Part shown: one piece after another, positions 22,932 to 33,619 of the stretch | How the letters are laid out: the number at the start of each line of letters is the position of its first letter | Numbering within the stretch: the stretch's first letter is position 1 | Assembly (NCBI GenBank): GCA_023078555.1 | Contig: CM041202.1 | Span: 4,150,022 to 4,214,021 of the forward strand | Length of the DNA: 64,000 nucleotides | Direction: 5' to 3' | From: Ulva prolifera | Taxonomy: Eukaryota; Chlorophyta; Ulvophyceae; Ulvales; Ulvaceae | Notes under the pieces: generated by a model | What the model saw: the letters and a program-made list of their open reading frames with translations, nothing else | Told to the model about the DNA's origin: nothing | Databases searched by the model: none | Position numbers and translations under genes: made by a program

Positions 22932-25900
22932 CAACACATCGAGCTGTTACTTCATAAGGCACAGGTGCCTGACTGTCAGCACGATTGGAGCTTTCGATGT
23001 ACACATTTATGGAAGGCTGATATTGCGAGTCTTTCTGGCAAAGTCAGAGTAATGGATGCCGTTCGCTGGCAGGACGGGCAGAATGGCAAAACGCATCACA
23101 GACAGTACACGAAAGCAATCAAAACCAGGTAGATACACAGTGACTGGAAGTGGCAGTGTCTGGCACTGACGCTCCCCCACTACTATGCGTTCTTGTGTCT
23201 CTTGACGCCAGGTCCGGCTGCCAGCATCGCTCGGTCGACCACTGTGAGTGATCACACTGAATGTGGCCGGTGCCATAGACGCACATGGATAGACATGTGG
23301 ACAGACACGTGGCAATGATTAAGTCACGAGACACATGAAGAAGTTGGTTTTTGAGCCTACACAATGCACTTTACAAAGTCGATTGCACAAACAATGTTTC
23401 AACACTTCATCAACAAGGCAATCATGCAGAACACACCCAGCAGTGTCAGCTGTGGTTTGCGGAGGAGCATGCCGCGCAAGTGATAGAACAGACCAAATTA
23501 TTAATGAAGTACCCTAAAATAAAATTTCCACTAGCAGGAGGCCTGTGTGCCGGCGCATGTCCGCACTCTGTTCTCAAACTACCAAAAACGTTCACTCTGA
23601 TGTCCAATCTGCCAAACAGGTGGGGCTCTTAAAGTATATAACTGGAGACCGGTCGTCGCGGCTCTCACACAATTTTACAGACAACAATATCTGAGGGAAT
23701 CACAAATTTTCATTGTTCGCCATGCAGGTACAGCCATGCATTGTCAAGAAGCATGACTCAAATGCATCGATGATTACAGCTGATGTGATCCATGCAGCAC
23801 AGGCATTTCGAAGATAGTACTGCTACATCGCACTGCATAACACATTTACATGTACAAATCGCACCTGAGACATCATTGAGGGAATGAACAGCATCTCGTT
23901 GCACTTCTCCAGACGTTGCCGTAGAGTCGAAGGCCGTTGCTCATGGGGCAGACTTACCAGGCCCCGCCCACAATTGCAAAGAGCATCAAAGAACGTCACT
24001 GTTGCCTGGAATTGGTGTAGCGGTTTGCTCGGAAACTGTGAATCTACATGCGCACCAGAGTCTTGCTCTGAGGCCTGGCCGATAATACCGTCACCACCAG
24101 CTTCCATGTTGTGAAGGCTGGCTTGTATCAACGCTGTAACACCTTCACCTGTTCCAAGCTCATCCTGAAGACATCGAAGTCTGCTGCACCTGACTACACT
24201 GGACTGACTCTCAGGGATGCAAGGCGATGCGACTGGACTTGTGAGCACAGGTTTGAACACACGCTGTATTTCAACACACTGACTGTCACACATACGACCA
24301 CGAGCGTCATGGCAACCCGTATACTTTGCACCAAAATTTGCTTCAGGCATTGCCATAGCTGACTCCTTACACTCGTCAAGTAGACTGCGTATAGAATCAA
24401 CGCGGAGTGAGCTGCGTGCTTCGTCAATGATACTCTGCAGGATCCAACTGATCTGCACAAACACCAAACGGCGGTAAGTCTGCATGCAGGTGTAATCCAG
24501 GGAGGGTGGCGGTGTTTCCCCCCGATCTGCACACTGGACGTGAGTGGTTTACAGTGGTTTAAGCTCTCAAACTACAGAATCAACCAGAATGAACACTCTT
24601 GCTAGTCTTAGCTTCTCAAGTTTTGCACATCAACAAGTATCCCAGGATGATTTGGACTTACTACCACGAAGCAATCAGTGTGTGAACACTGTTCATCACG
24701 GTGCATGTGTATTCATGTGCCGGCAAAGCTGGATGAAACGCAATACAACCTTGTTGCACAAAGATGCGGAAATATCAAATGCACAACAAAAATAATAATC
24801 TGCATGATAGCGGACTGAAGCCAAATACTGATCATGCGAGTCGCTACGTATGACATGGGAAATTGCAGCTGTATTTCTTCGCTGAGTTGTGAAATCTGCA
24901 CTTGTTGACTGTTGTTGAACTGTTATCTTGCAAGTGCAGGGTGCTGCAGCGCTGCGGCAAAGGCAGTGATTGGCTTTCGAATGGAGAAGAAAGGCTGCCA
25001 AGAAAAGAAAGTTGTGATTGCTGCATTACACTTGTGAGTTCAACCATTTATAACAAGTCCAGCCAGTGCAGCTGCACACAGACATGCGTGCATAATACTG
25101 CATGTGCATGCATGCGCATGCCCGTGAATCTGTGAGTCTGATGCACGTACACACAGCTCTAGCATGCTAGTCCATAGGCATGATGGCTGGCGAATCGGGG
25201 CCAAGAAATGGAGATACAATACATACTGCTACAGATGGACAGGGTTGAGACAGGGCAAGATGCTGTAATTAGATGAGCAGGATCTGGATAGGGATTTTTC
25301 TGTGTGTGAGCATGCAAGGTGAAACAGAGGGCCGGTGCGGAACACATGTGTGAGAGAGTGTTATGATGGCATGCCTGAAAGTTGCAAGATACAAGATTGC
25401 AAATTCGAGATTCAAGTCCGAGTTGACGAGGTCCAAACCGAGTTCAAGAATGGCGTTGTCATAGGTTCAAGTATAGGGCAGTGCATTAGCACTAACGACC
25501 GCATCTATGCACATGATGTCGGTTAGTTCTGCTTAATTCTCCTGACTTGAAAAAATAATAAATAAATAAAAAAACTCACATGAACCATAGTGTCTATGCC
25601 ACTCACATGCCCTCCATCATATAGCAGAGCATTTGTAACATCATGACGGCACATAACATCACATGCCTGAAGCTTTCAACCTCTCGCTTGTGTTTCCATA
25701 CTGAGACATGGTTCTCATATTTCTGTCCGTGGTGGAGGTTCATCTCTGAGAGCTTCATGCACTCATTGCTGCATCACCAGTTGCACTCTCACCACTGACG
25801 TCTACCATATACGGTTTATCATACCGTACATGTGAAGATTGGTTCGCTGCCAAGAGAGTGTGACTCTGAGAATGCAGGATCACAAGAATATGCTCTCTGA

Positions 25901-28900
25901 ATTGTGCTCTACTGCAGCCCAAAATACTCACAAGCGTCTACTCTGAAGGATACTGACATTACCAGACCTAGACATGGACAGCCTTGATCATTGGATCATT
26001 ACAGCCAAACGCACTACCGAGGTGGACAAAGGGACCAGTGTATGAGTCCTGTACTATGTTGGGACCACTTCTCTGTTGCGCTGACATTTCTGGTCTGGAC
26101 ATCATTTACTGTGATGTTTCAGTGAGATCTGGAAGAGAACGTATCATGGGCAAGAATGTATCAACTCAGCAGGATTTGCGCTATATTCTTCTCAAGATGC
26201 TCTGCTGCATATTTGAGGGGAGAGGTTCAGATCACAAGCAGGCAAACTCGGGTTCCTGAAAGATACCATTTCAATAATATTTGTGGCCCACAAGTGGCTT
26301 TCTGCAACGTTCGTCAGGTACATACAATTCTGATTCACACATCTGGTATTTGTAACCCGACTCAGCACTGAAAATGTGTTACTGCCCTTTTGCGACGGCA
26401 ATTGAAGCGGGGCAGTATACACTGCATCTCGAAAGCTACGAGTCGCACGCATAAGAAATGAGCTCGAACTTTGCTATGTGCTGCCACGCGTGCTCTGTAC
26501 AATAGTTCTGTAGGAACACGGCATGCTTGCAAGGTATGATGTGTATTTGGAACGACACACATGCATACATACATGCTGCGAGGGTTTCCCTGCGCCGCCG
26601 GGCGGCTCTGCTTGCCAGCCATGATATCACCACGCTCGAGGGTGCATGCAACTTGGCACGGCTGCGCAGCAGTGTTTGCCGTGCGGCCACCCTGTGGTTG
26701 AGCACCCTGCCGCTCTCCCAGGCGCTGCGCATGACCGATGTTGAGTTCATGATGTGCATCAGGTATCTCCTGGGCGTGTCTTCAGCCCCTTCAATTGCCG
26801 TCGGCTCGCGCTGCGTATGTTGCACGCTCATACAGCCGCATGATCTCGACCACGCGATGAATTGCACACATAAGTCGGGGACCTGGACTTCGCGCCACAA
26901 TATCGTTGAAAAAAAATGGCGTGAGATCGGGTCCCACGCATGTGTGGCGTCCACACGCATTCCGCACACAGCACCGTTCGTCCGCGCACGGCTCGCAGAT
27001 GCTCCGAGGCAGGTCCACGCTGACCTGCTGCCCCCCCCCGACCCGCCCCAGCCCGCCTCCCCGGTCGCGGGCCCGTCGCGCGCGGCGAACTTGCCCGCGG
27101 AACCGATGCCTGCGTCCCCGCCGCCGTCGCCGGCCGCGCACACGGCTTTGGCGCCGACGACTCCTCAGGCCGCCCATGCCGATGCTGGACACAGCGCCCA
27201 TGTGGGGCGACCCGCGCCGGACGCTGCGGCGGTGCAAGGCGGCCAGGATGCGGCGGGGCCTGGGGAGCAGGCCACTGCCGCGCAGGCGGAGAGGCTGGAG
27301 CGGGTGCTCAGGGCGGTGGCCCGAGAGAAGCTGGGGGACATCATGTTAATGCCGCCAGGTGACCTCTTGTGCATAGGGGATGTGTCGGCTGTGAACCCCT
27401 GTGCTGATACCTATTGCGGCCAGGCGGCCCGGGAGGACGGGGTGCTGCGGTGACGCGGGACGTGCAGAAACGCAATGCTTATCGTTTGTACGACCCTGAT
27501 GCATATAGCTTTGTCCGTTGTCGCATGAGACGCACGGTCGCTTGGGACAGCCTGCTATGGATCACTTGAATCGGCTGGCGGAGGTTGCGTCTCGTTGTGG
27601 TGTGGTGGACCATGGTGTGTTTATGACGAATGCTTTGCGCCAGCTGAGTGTAGCGTTGTGCAAAGGGAATGCTTATTTGCTCCGTGAGGGGCTTCAATCT
27701 TTAGCTGGAATTACCGGCATGGCGGTTGCATGCGCTCATGCGCGGCCTACTGCCATAAATGAGTGAGTGGATTTGCGTGTGGATCCCGAGAAACAGCTCC
27801 ATGCCCGGCCTCTGTCCTTTGTAACTACATACATACACACAATGCGGTTTTCGCGTGTGCATGAAAGCAGAAAGCTCGGTGCCCATCAGATCGCAGCAAG
27901 CTGCTGTGCACTAACATGCACACAGAACCCCCCCATGGCTGTGAGAATGTTTAGCGTATACCTCTCTTACACACTGACAGGCTGGTGTGTCGTGGGAACG
28001 TCCGATAGCCTACATGCACAGGTCATTGCCTGTAAGTGCGGCAGTGATCCAAAGCATCGATCTTATGTATACACGGCACAGTCATGCATTCTGTGTGACT
28101 ACAAGTGGATGTACCTATTATTTCAGCACCTATGAAATCAACACGATAGGTGGACGCCGTGATGACTTTTGAATGACGACGATGGCCTTCAACATCAAGC
28201 ATCACAACGATGTTGCGTCAGACTGTGTTGGATGCTGCTGAACGCAGCATCTCAACCTCTTGTAGCACACCAGCTCCTCAGAGTCACACTGCGTTTGCGC
28301 ATCGGGGAGTGGAGCAGTTGCTCAGCGGGCAACTGCAGTCGAGGTGTAAAACCCTGACCGCAACATGCTGGTGTCATGAACCTCACATGCCTGTGACTCT
28401 GCTCGTTCTGGTTTGCATGTGACTGTACTTCACATCAGTGATTGCGGGTCACGCATGCACCAGCACAAGTCATACACAATTTCAAAAAATGCAGCAACAA
28501 GTTCAAAACTGGAACATTGTGGCAAGCGGCCAGGTCTCAGGTGCAATTGCCAATGCCAGCATGAGTGGGAGCTGCATAGGGCACACTTGGCTTGATCAAC
28601 AGCTGCAATGTGTTCCTTCCAAAAGCAGCCAGACGTCAGCAGCGCATTTTGATGCAGCGAATGCTGCAGCCGGTAGTTGCCTGGATGTACCACTTGGGCG
28701 CTGCTCAGGTCTCATATTGGATTTGTGTGATACTTTGTTCACCTCTCGAGCATGCGCATGGTGATGTACCGTATGAGAACAAGACTGTACACATACCGGT
28801 GTTCCGCAAGCTGTCTTGGTGCTGTGCTTTCCAGTGTCTGACAGTGTGGTCGTCAACATGCTTACTCAGTGGTGCGTTATACAGAGGTCATGGTGCGTTA

Positions 28901-31900
28901 TACAGAGGTCATGTGCGGGCTGACGCGGTGGGAGAGCAAGCAGAATTAAGTTGCGTTGACCACATGCTTTTGAGTAGCTGTATCTCAGCCGGAGGCTGCA
29001 CAGACGAAAGTAATATACTTTGGGCCTAAACAAGATTCAAGATGATGGGCCGCATTGACAAGGTGACTTGTACGGCAACCCAACAACAACAACATACCGA
29101 GAACTGGCTTGTTGGGGTACTTTTGGTGTGGAGGCACACTTCAAGGTGCACAAACGGCCAGTTCTCACAAGCACGTACCATGGTAGATGTGCCGATGTGT
29201 CACAACTTGGCACACGATTTTGACGAGGCACATACAGGTATTTGAGGAGACCCTACATTCTGTAGCGTCTGTGGTGCGTGAAACAGGGCTACTACTTCCC
29301 CGCCTGTCTGTGACCCAATTTTCCTCGTCAGGCCATGTGAGCTGACCCAAATTCTATTGCCACGCCGGTAATTGTCATATAATGGCAGCAGGGGACTGTT
29401 TCCCATGTCCACCGGACGCGATTACCATACTAAATTGAACGCAGCGATACATAACGCATATCTGAGATAACGCAGGCCTCCAGTGCCGTTAACACACCTC
29501 GCTAAAACGCATAACGCAGGCCTGCTGGGTGGTATCTCCAGGTAAATATTTTACACCGCAACGTCTAAGGGCACCTCAGAGCGGCTCTCTTGGCCATCGT
29601 CGCTGGACAGAAGCACTTCAATGCTGCACTGACTATCACAGATTTCGTTTCCGTTGCATAAAACATCTTGATGATAGTTATCATACTCATGGTGTCCGTA
29701 GTGTTCAGCATCGTCATGTTGCTCGTCTACATCGGCATCAAAAACAATGCTGTCACTGTCCGACGAGTTTGCCAAGCATATCACATCTGAACATGAGACA
29801 CAACTTCACGCACGGTGAAAAAGCAGCTTTACTGTGGTACGTGTTGCCATAGGGACATACAAGATGCAGGACGGTAAATGCATGGACTGAGGCGCTGATG
29901 TTAAAATGCATGCCGTGCGTCACCACCGGTGTTTGAGCTCGCGCGCGCTGTCATCATGATTAACGCTCGGCCGTTTTGACGAGTCTCGAGAAATTAAAAA
30001 AAAAACAGTGCATAATGTTGGCCAGAAGATTTTGTACACAGTCACGCTGCCCTCGATGTCGATGCACGGGGCGCATGTAGAGGCTGCAGTAGATAGGGGG
30101 CTGCGTTCGAGTCACTGACCGCAGGCAAAAAATGCGACGATGCAGAGAAGAGATGCTGCTTTTCCTGGATTTTCATTGATTGTCGCGGTGTATGCAGTGA
30201 TTTGGAATGCCGTGCTGACAGTGTTGTGCTTGTGACACGGGTTTCTACTGTGGCGACGAGTGCTTGATTGCTGCGAGATCCCGGTGGCAGGTCCTCGGAG
30301 AATGGACTGCCTGGCACGGACCTTTCTGGTCATCAAACTCTGATGGTATTCGCTGCAGCTGTAAATATACCTCATTACCTATTGTTGTTGCGATGCGCGC
30401 TGCCTGGCGGTGTGCCTAATAGCACTGCCTATGCTGCAGAAATCGGTGTCTGAATTTGAGAGGGCCATGTACAATTGTCGAGACTCTGAAATAAAATTCT
30501 AGCCGGGTCTTGAACGCAGCTGAGCTGCGTACCGCGCAGCCTGCATTGGACACACAGCAGCGAAGAAGAGGACATTGTGATGTGCCTTGTGTTTAGTATG
30601 GTAGTATCTTTGACACCACAATGCATGAATACAGACACGTACCGGACGACGCCCCATGGCTTGATATGAACTCGCAATGTCACAATGTAGATGCAAGCTC
30701 TGTAGTGGTGATGCACAAGCGTATAAGATCTGGATCGTTGAAATCAGTCGCTCCACAGCAATGGCTATGGCAAATGGTAGCCAATCATCTGAGAGAAATG
30801 CAAACACAACAGATGAACCTGGGATCACTACAACTGCAGTGCACTATGCGATACTGCAAGTGCAGCGTGTATCAGAGTTTGGCAAGACAATTCATTAATT
30901 CTGTCGTTGAGAACATGCATCTGATTCCTTGAAATGAAGGCAGGAGAGTCAACCTTCATGAGCTTCATGGCTGCAGCAGCCATGGGCACAAGGTTAAATG
31001 GCGATGGCTGTGTGCTCACACCGATCAAAATGTGGGTGCAACAGATTACGAAAGGTGACAGAGTTGTCCAGGAAGGCTACTTAGCTGGTACAGTAATTAT
31101 TAACACGTCTGCCATAAATTGCTACACCAATCGCATCGTTGCAGGGGTCCAAGACCACTTAAACAGCTACAGCTGTGCGTAAATATTAGATGACAACAAC
31201 GTTCGATGCATAAAGATTCCTCCAACAAGCCTGGAGCAAAACTCTCTCCTGAAGTGTCAGATCATCACGTTCAAGAGGACGGATGATGCAACACTGGTGC
31301 TCAGAGATCTTCGTTGCTTTCGGTTCGTTGCTTTCTAACCTAGCTGTACCACACATGATCATTTGTTTCATTTGTCCCAGAATGCATCTGCTGGCCTGAA
31401 GACGTGCATGCCGCGGGCCCGCCAATGCGAGTACCCCAGCTGGGCCCATGGATGTTGCCATGGTGTCTGCCTCGCATGCAATTGTCCTTTCCACACACAC
31501 TTACTGGATCACGGAGCACAGAATCTATGCTAACATTGACCTCGAGGCCTCAGGATGCGGCCTTTCACACTGAGAGGAATTGCGAGCACTGGCGCAATGC
31601 CTCCCGTGCGTGGGCCGCAGCAGTCGACGGCACCTCATATGAACGCAAGAAGCAGCGTCGTGAAGGAAAAGCATCTAGATGTACAGAGCCATCGGTCAGA
31701 CTGAACGTCAACCACACGTTTGACATTTCGTGACTGCAAAGCATTCAATTTAAGTCATCAGCCAAGCGTACCTTCACAGCCAATTTCGTCGACTGCTGTG
31801 CGAGGCCTACCAGCGTCCTCTGCAGAGCCGGATCGGGGCCAGATGCACGCACAGCCAAGTCACAGAGAGGTGACAAAATTCTATCTACTGCTTCCTGAGA

Positions 31901-32080
31901 CATCTGGAAAAGACGATTGCAAAGGTACTCATGTGCACCTCCTTTTTTCTTGTGCAAGTACCTGTGGTTTGACGCGGCCTGAGAGACCTGGAAGAGATTG
32001 ACAGAGACAAACAGCACTGCATGACCTTGAGAAGAGTATGACGCCATCGCAAGCAGCTCCGCCTCGTAGAGACATGGCAT
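16897..32080 (-). CDS. PI4KB: Phosphatidylinositol 4-kinase beta-type, multi-exon gene
   Basis: The enzyme phosphorylates phosphatidylinositol at position 4, in animals and plants mainly at Golgi and trans-Golgi membranes. Recognisable minus-strand exons occur in the correct order: lipid-kinase-unique domain (31772-32080), linker (23865-24452), IRIAPDRMTILNSRERTPF exon (about 22365-22503), 21917-22130, 21449-21722, kinase N-lobe and catalytic loop (17462-17855), DFG exon (17225-17380) and C-terminal helix exon (16897-about 17156). Several joins fit GT..AG with matching phase. The N-terminus and exons between 24.5 and 31.8 kb are unresolved. The last join is one base out of frame, so either the last intron is misread or the gene has decayed. 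The introns hold transposon pieces. Confidence 0.8.
17225..17380 (-). CDS. PI4KB: PI4K exon with DFG motif
   Basis: It starts after CTGTAG and reads GHIIHIDFGFMLSNSPGG, with the metal-binding DFG, then FERAPFKLTAEYMAILG and SPSFQYFK before GTAAGT. The upstream intron is 81 bp (17381-17461), bounded by GTACGG and CTGTAG. Confidence 0.85.
17462..17855 (-). CDS. PI4KB: PI4K exon with ATP-site lysine and catalytic loop
   Basis: It reads LKGWNCHAVIVKSGDDCRQE (the Lys of KSGDD contacts ATP), then LPLWLKPYQVVPVSRKSALI, DAVSIHSIKKKL and YSLVCYILQVKDRHNANILL. DRHNANIL is the catalytic loop. The acceptor TGCGCAG at 17856 gives phase 2, and the exon joins exactly with the CG left by the exon ending at 21449 to make an Arg codon. 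Confidence 0.9.
17856..21448 (-). other. 3.6 kb PI4K intron, no recognised gene
   Basis: It begins GTGTGC and ends GCGCAG on the minus strand. It contains several short frames, the longest at 19407-19844 (plus), none of a family I recognise. Two related GGAGG..GGGCC stretches occur near 18870 and 18955, and there is a GC-rich hairpin-like stretch with CCCCCCATCATGTGTCAGATGGGGG near 20215. The intron length suggests old insertions. Confidence 0.5.
21449..21722 (-). CDS. PI4KB: PI4K exon before the kinase N-lobe
   Basis: After the acceptor AATTGCAG it reads DDQRIRCLGSLQRPLRAD, a variable acidic linker, and then EEYIHYVHGV and VIRQIRSISPFG, the conserved block that precedes the kinase domain in this family (an IR..SP.G motif). 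The donor is GTGTGC at 21448. It joins in phase to the exon at 17855. Confidence 0.8.
21917..22130 (-). CDS. PI4KB: PI4K linker exon
   Basis: It reads SEPDPSMRTHSSKDKIG, CDMGRELPDVISPFHTRGE and HETSGSCRK, with an acceptor such as GTGACAG near 22131 and a donor GTATTC near 21916. It is Ser-rich and poorly conserved, as expected for the disordered insert in this family. It is assigned by position and open frame; the boundaries are uncertain. Confidence 0.5.
22365..22503 (-). CDS. PI4KB: PI4K exon before the kinase insert
   Basis: After the acceptor CATTGCAG at 22504 it reads VLWPMSMFNEYVIRIAPD and RMTILNSRERTPFLLFVETV. This matches the family block where a basic strand is followed by LNSK-type and YVE-type residues. 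It continues in phase 0 from the upstream exon (PSMMSQ, then VLWP). The donor may be GTCAGT just after VETVE; the open frame continues to 22288. Confidence 0.8.
22895..22928. repeat. Poly-G tract (34 G)
   Basis: An uninterrupted run of 34 G on the plus strand lies in the PI4K intron between 22504 and 23864. Glycine or proline frames across it are artefacts. Its length may be inexact, as such runs are hard to sequence. Confidence 0.95.
23865..24452 (-). CDS. PI4KB: PI4K linker and pre-kinase helical exon
   Basis: After the acceptor GTTTGTGCAG it reads ISWILQSIIDEARSSLRVD and SIRSLLDECKESAMAMPEA, then a variable region, and FQATVTFFDALCNCGRGLVS with LRQRLEKCNEMLFIPSMMSQ before GTGCGA. The last part matches the helical region ahead of the ..RVWLP.. 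block in this family. The first part has a diverged duplicate at 43.4-44.6 kb. Confidence 0.75.
24290..25503. repeat. Source copy of a segmental duplication
   Basis: The stretch from within the PI4K linker exon through about 1 kb of the adjoining upstream gap aligns with 43.44-43.51, 44.55-45.01 and 51.56-52.19 kb in the same order and orientation. Shared landmarks include CCCAGGATGATTTGGAC, ATGTGCCGGCAAAGCTGG and GAGCATGCAAGGTGAAAC. The duplicate is interrupted by two elements. Confidence 0.85.
25504..26570. other. PI4K gap, nothing recognised
   Basis: AT-rich patches (AAAAAATAATAAATAAATAA near 25550) and short frames only. It lies between recognisable PI4K exons and upstream of the LINE fragment. 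Small exons could be hidden here, but none was identified. Confidence 0.45.
26575..27776 (+). pseudogene. LINE (non-LTR retrotransposon) 3' fragment with endonuclease-like domain
   Basis: The frame 26527-27453 contains RAATLWLSTLPLS, RMTDVEFMMCIRYLLG and a CX2C..H..C-type finger (CVCCTLIQPHDLDHAMNC) followed by SRHNIVEKKW. A Pro/Ala-rich insert of about 110 residues follows, then KLGDIMLMPPGDLLCIGDV, a PD-(D/E)XK-like block. After two frame changes come RDVQKRNAYRLYDPDAYSF, ETHGRLGQPAMDHLNRLA and ALRQLSVALCKGNAYLL. This is the C-terminal region of LINEs with a restriction-like endonuclease. RT is missing (5' truncated) and no poly-A tail was seen. Confidence 0.7.
27777..29424. other. PI4K gap, nothing recognised
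   Basis: Only short frames without family resemblance. It contains a 21-base tandem duplication at 28871-28912 and otherwise unique-looking sequence. Confidence 0.45.
28871..28912. repeat. 21-base tandem duplication
   Basis: GGTGCGTTATACAGAGGTCA plus T is present twice in direct succession without mismatch, so it is a young replication-slippage event. Confidence 0.9.
29425..30061 (-). mobile_element. Internally deleted pogo-like element (copy 3)
   Basis: The left end CCATACTAAATTGAACGCAGCGA is a decayed copy of the pogo terminal repeat after a TA. The right side keeps GCCCTCGATGTCGATG but loses the outermost repeat. Inside, the minus frame 29551-29784 gives SDSDSIVFDADVDEQHDDA and ICDSQCSIE, the transposase N-terminus. 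The rest of the gene is deleted. Confidence 0.75.
30062..31771 (-). other. PI4K gap with a possible exon
   Basis: Mostly short frames. The minus frame 31186-31500 holds TIACEADTMATSMGPAGVLA, which resembles the segment after the lipid-kinase-unique domain in plant relatives, and lies in the right place and orientation. The splice sites were not settled, so it is noted as a candidate exon only. Confidence 0.3.
31772..32080 (-). CDS. PI4KB: PI4K lipid-kinase-unique domain exon
   Basis: It reads CLYEAELLAMASYSSQ, then NHRYLHKKKGGAHEYLCNRL, FQMSQEAVDRILSPLCDLAV and LQRTLVGLAQQSTKLAVK before GTACGC. The LYE.ELL.MA, YL..K.G..EYLCNRL and following helix fit the LKU domain near the N-terminus of class III PI 4-kinase beta. 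A stretch of about 48 bases in the middle (HAVLFVSVNLFQVSQ) may be a tiny intron or an insert. Confidence 0.75.
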
Positions 32081-32542
32081 TCAACCGATGCGGATCAACG
32101 TAAACATGAAGCCACACCGCAGCGCCAAGAACTCATCGAAAAATTCTGATTTGAATAGCCGCAACAGAAGGTCTTCGCTGCCCATGACGATTCGTCACGA
32201 ATGTCCCGGCGCACAATGTGCTACCAGGTCGACGCTCAGGCGACACGACGTACTGTGGCAGCTGACAGGAAAGATGTACGGATCAGCAGTCGAGTGTAGC
32301 CTCGCACATTCAACCATGAGTCTGATCACGCTCACTGGGATTGACAGCGACTAGGCATCAAAACAGCGTGTAGCCAATCTGTAAGGGGTGTATCTTCGTT
32401 ATGTCATCGTGCAGTTTCGGGCCTGTCGCGCACATCACTGCCATCACTTTGTGGGGCCGCGCCTGCGAACTTTTTGTCGTGAGGTGGGCCGTTTTTCATG
32501 CGCGGTATACCCACCCCGGATTTTATGTAATCGAATTGTGAC

Positions 32543-32828
32543 GTGAGTTACAAGGACAAAGGCAGCAAGTCGGGCAGCACCGCGAAAGGAGCAAGCAGAC
32601 GAAGCAAACACCAAGACACCCACGAACATCTCACCCATCACCGGCGCAGCAAGCGACACAGATCCGCAGACCGCCAAGCACACACCCACACACCAGCACA
32701 CACACGCACAGACCCACACACCCACAAACCCTGTTTTGGTGTGCGCTTCGTGTGGCTTGCTGCGTGGTGTGCGTTTCCCCTGCTTTTTGCTTGCGGTGCT
32801 ACCTGCCTCGCTTGCTTTGTCCTTGTAA
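32543..32828. repeat. Imperfect inverted repeat, arms about 75 bp
   Basis: The left arm (32543-32620) begins GTGAGTTACAAGGACAAAG. The reverse complement of 32745-32828 begins GTGTTACAAGGACAAAG; both continue with GCAGCACCGC or GTAGCACCGC. The loop is CA-rich (many CACACACCCACA units). Both arms give similar peptides (YKDKGSKSGSTA and YKDKASEAGSTA). The identity of the element is unknown. Confidence 0.6.
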
Positions 32829-33611
32829 CACACACCCACAAACCCAAACCCACAAACGCGCACGCACAAACCCCACGGCCGACACACAACATCACAACCA
32901 CCAGCACCACAACGCCCGCCGCCGTACGACAGGGCCAAACCCAACACACTGCTGCCTGAGGCCGCCCATCATGGCCGCCCAATTGCCGGGGGCCGCCCTG
33001 GCCCCAAGACCCACCCCCACCCCACCAAGCCACTGCATACCACGCCAGCCCGGCACACCGCCGCGCAGCCCCGCCGGCCCACGCCGCACCGCACCTAGGA
33101 CACTGCATCGCCCAAGCCGTTCCGCAGTCCCCGCACATGCCAACGAAGGCATCCCGCACACCCATCGGACCCGGCCCAGCTGGAGTCAGAGGCCACAGGT
33201 CGGTGGCGTCAAGCGGACGGGGCGCCCAAGGGGCACCCCACCGATTGTGACGTGAGTGCCGCGATCCTGTCCATGCTGGAAGCGTGTTCGACGGTGTGCA
33301 GTGGTGTACTCTGCCACAAAGGCCTCCATCGTCAATATGGCCACAGGCTTGCGTGAATGGTTCGCGGTAGGTAAGGCCTTTCGGCTACAAGCATGAGCCC
33401 GATACATGCTTCGTCCGCTTGTTGGGTGTAGTACATGCATGCGTGGCCGGTCACGGTAGATAGAGTAGGCAGGGTGGCCCGCTAGTCCGCAATGCATAAT
33501 GTGTGTGTCACCGACCCCTCTCACGATAATAATACTGATGGTGTCGACCAGGAATCGCATTCATGCTGAGAATTGATGCGTCATGTGGAGTCGGAACCGC
33601 GAAGAACCGTA
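32829..33611. other. GC- and CA-rich stretch, nothing recognised
   Basis: The first half (to about 33240) is Pro/Ala/Arg-coding low complexity on both strands, with many overlapping long frames due to base composition. The second half has a minus frame (33186-33560) without recognisable family features. Confidence 0.4.
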
Positions 33612-33619
33612 CCATGGAC

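Noticed and set aside
22718..23132. Frames with Gly runs
   Set aside because: Produced by the 34-G tract in an intron; flanks are not protein-like.
32444..33255. Long overlapping frames on both strands near 32.4-33.2 kb
   Set aside because: They reflect CA- and GC-rich low-complexity sequence; both strands are open over the same bases and no motif is recognised.
33186..33560. Minus frame as a copia or host gene fragment
   Set aside because: No catalytic or structural motif could be matched; composition alone is not enough.
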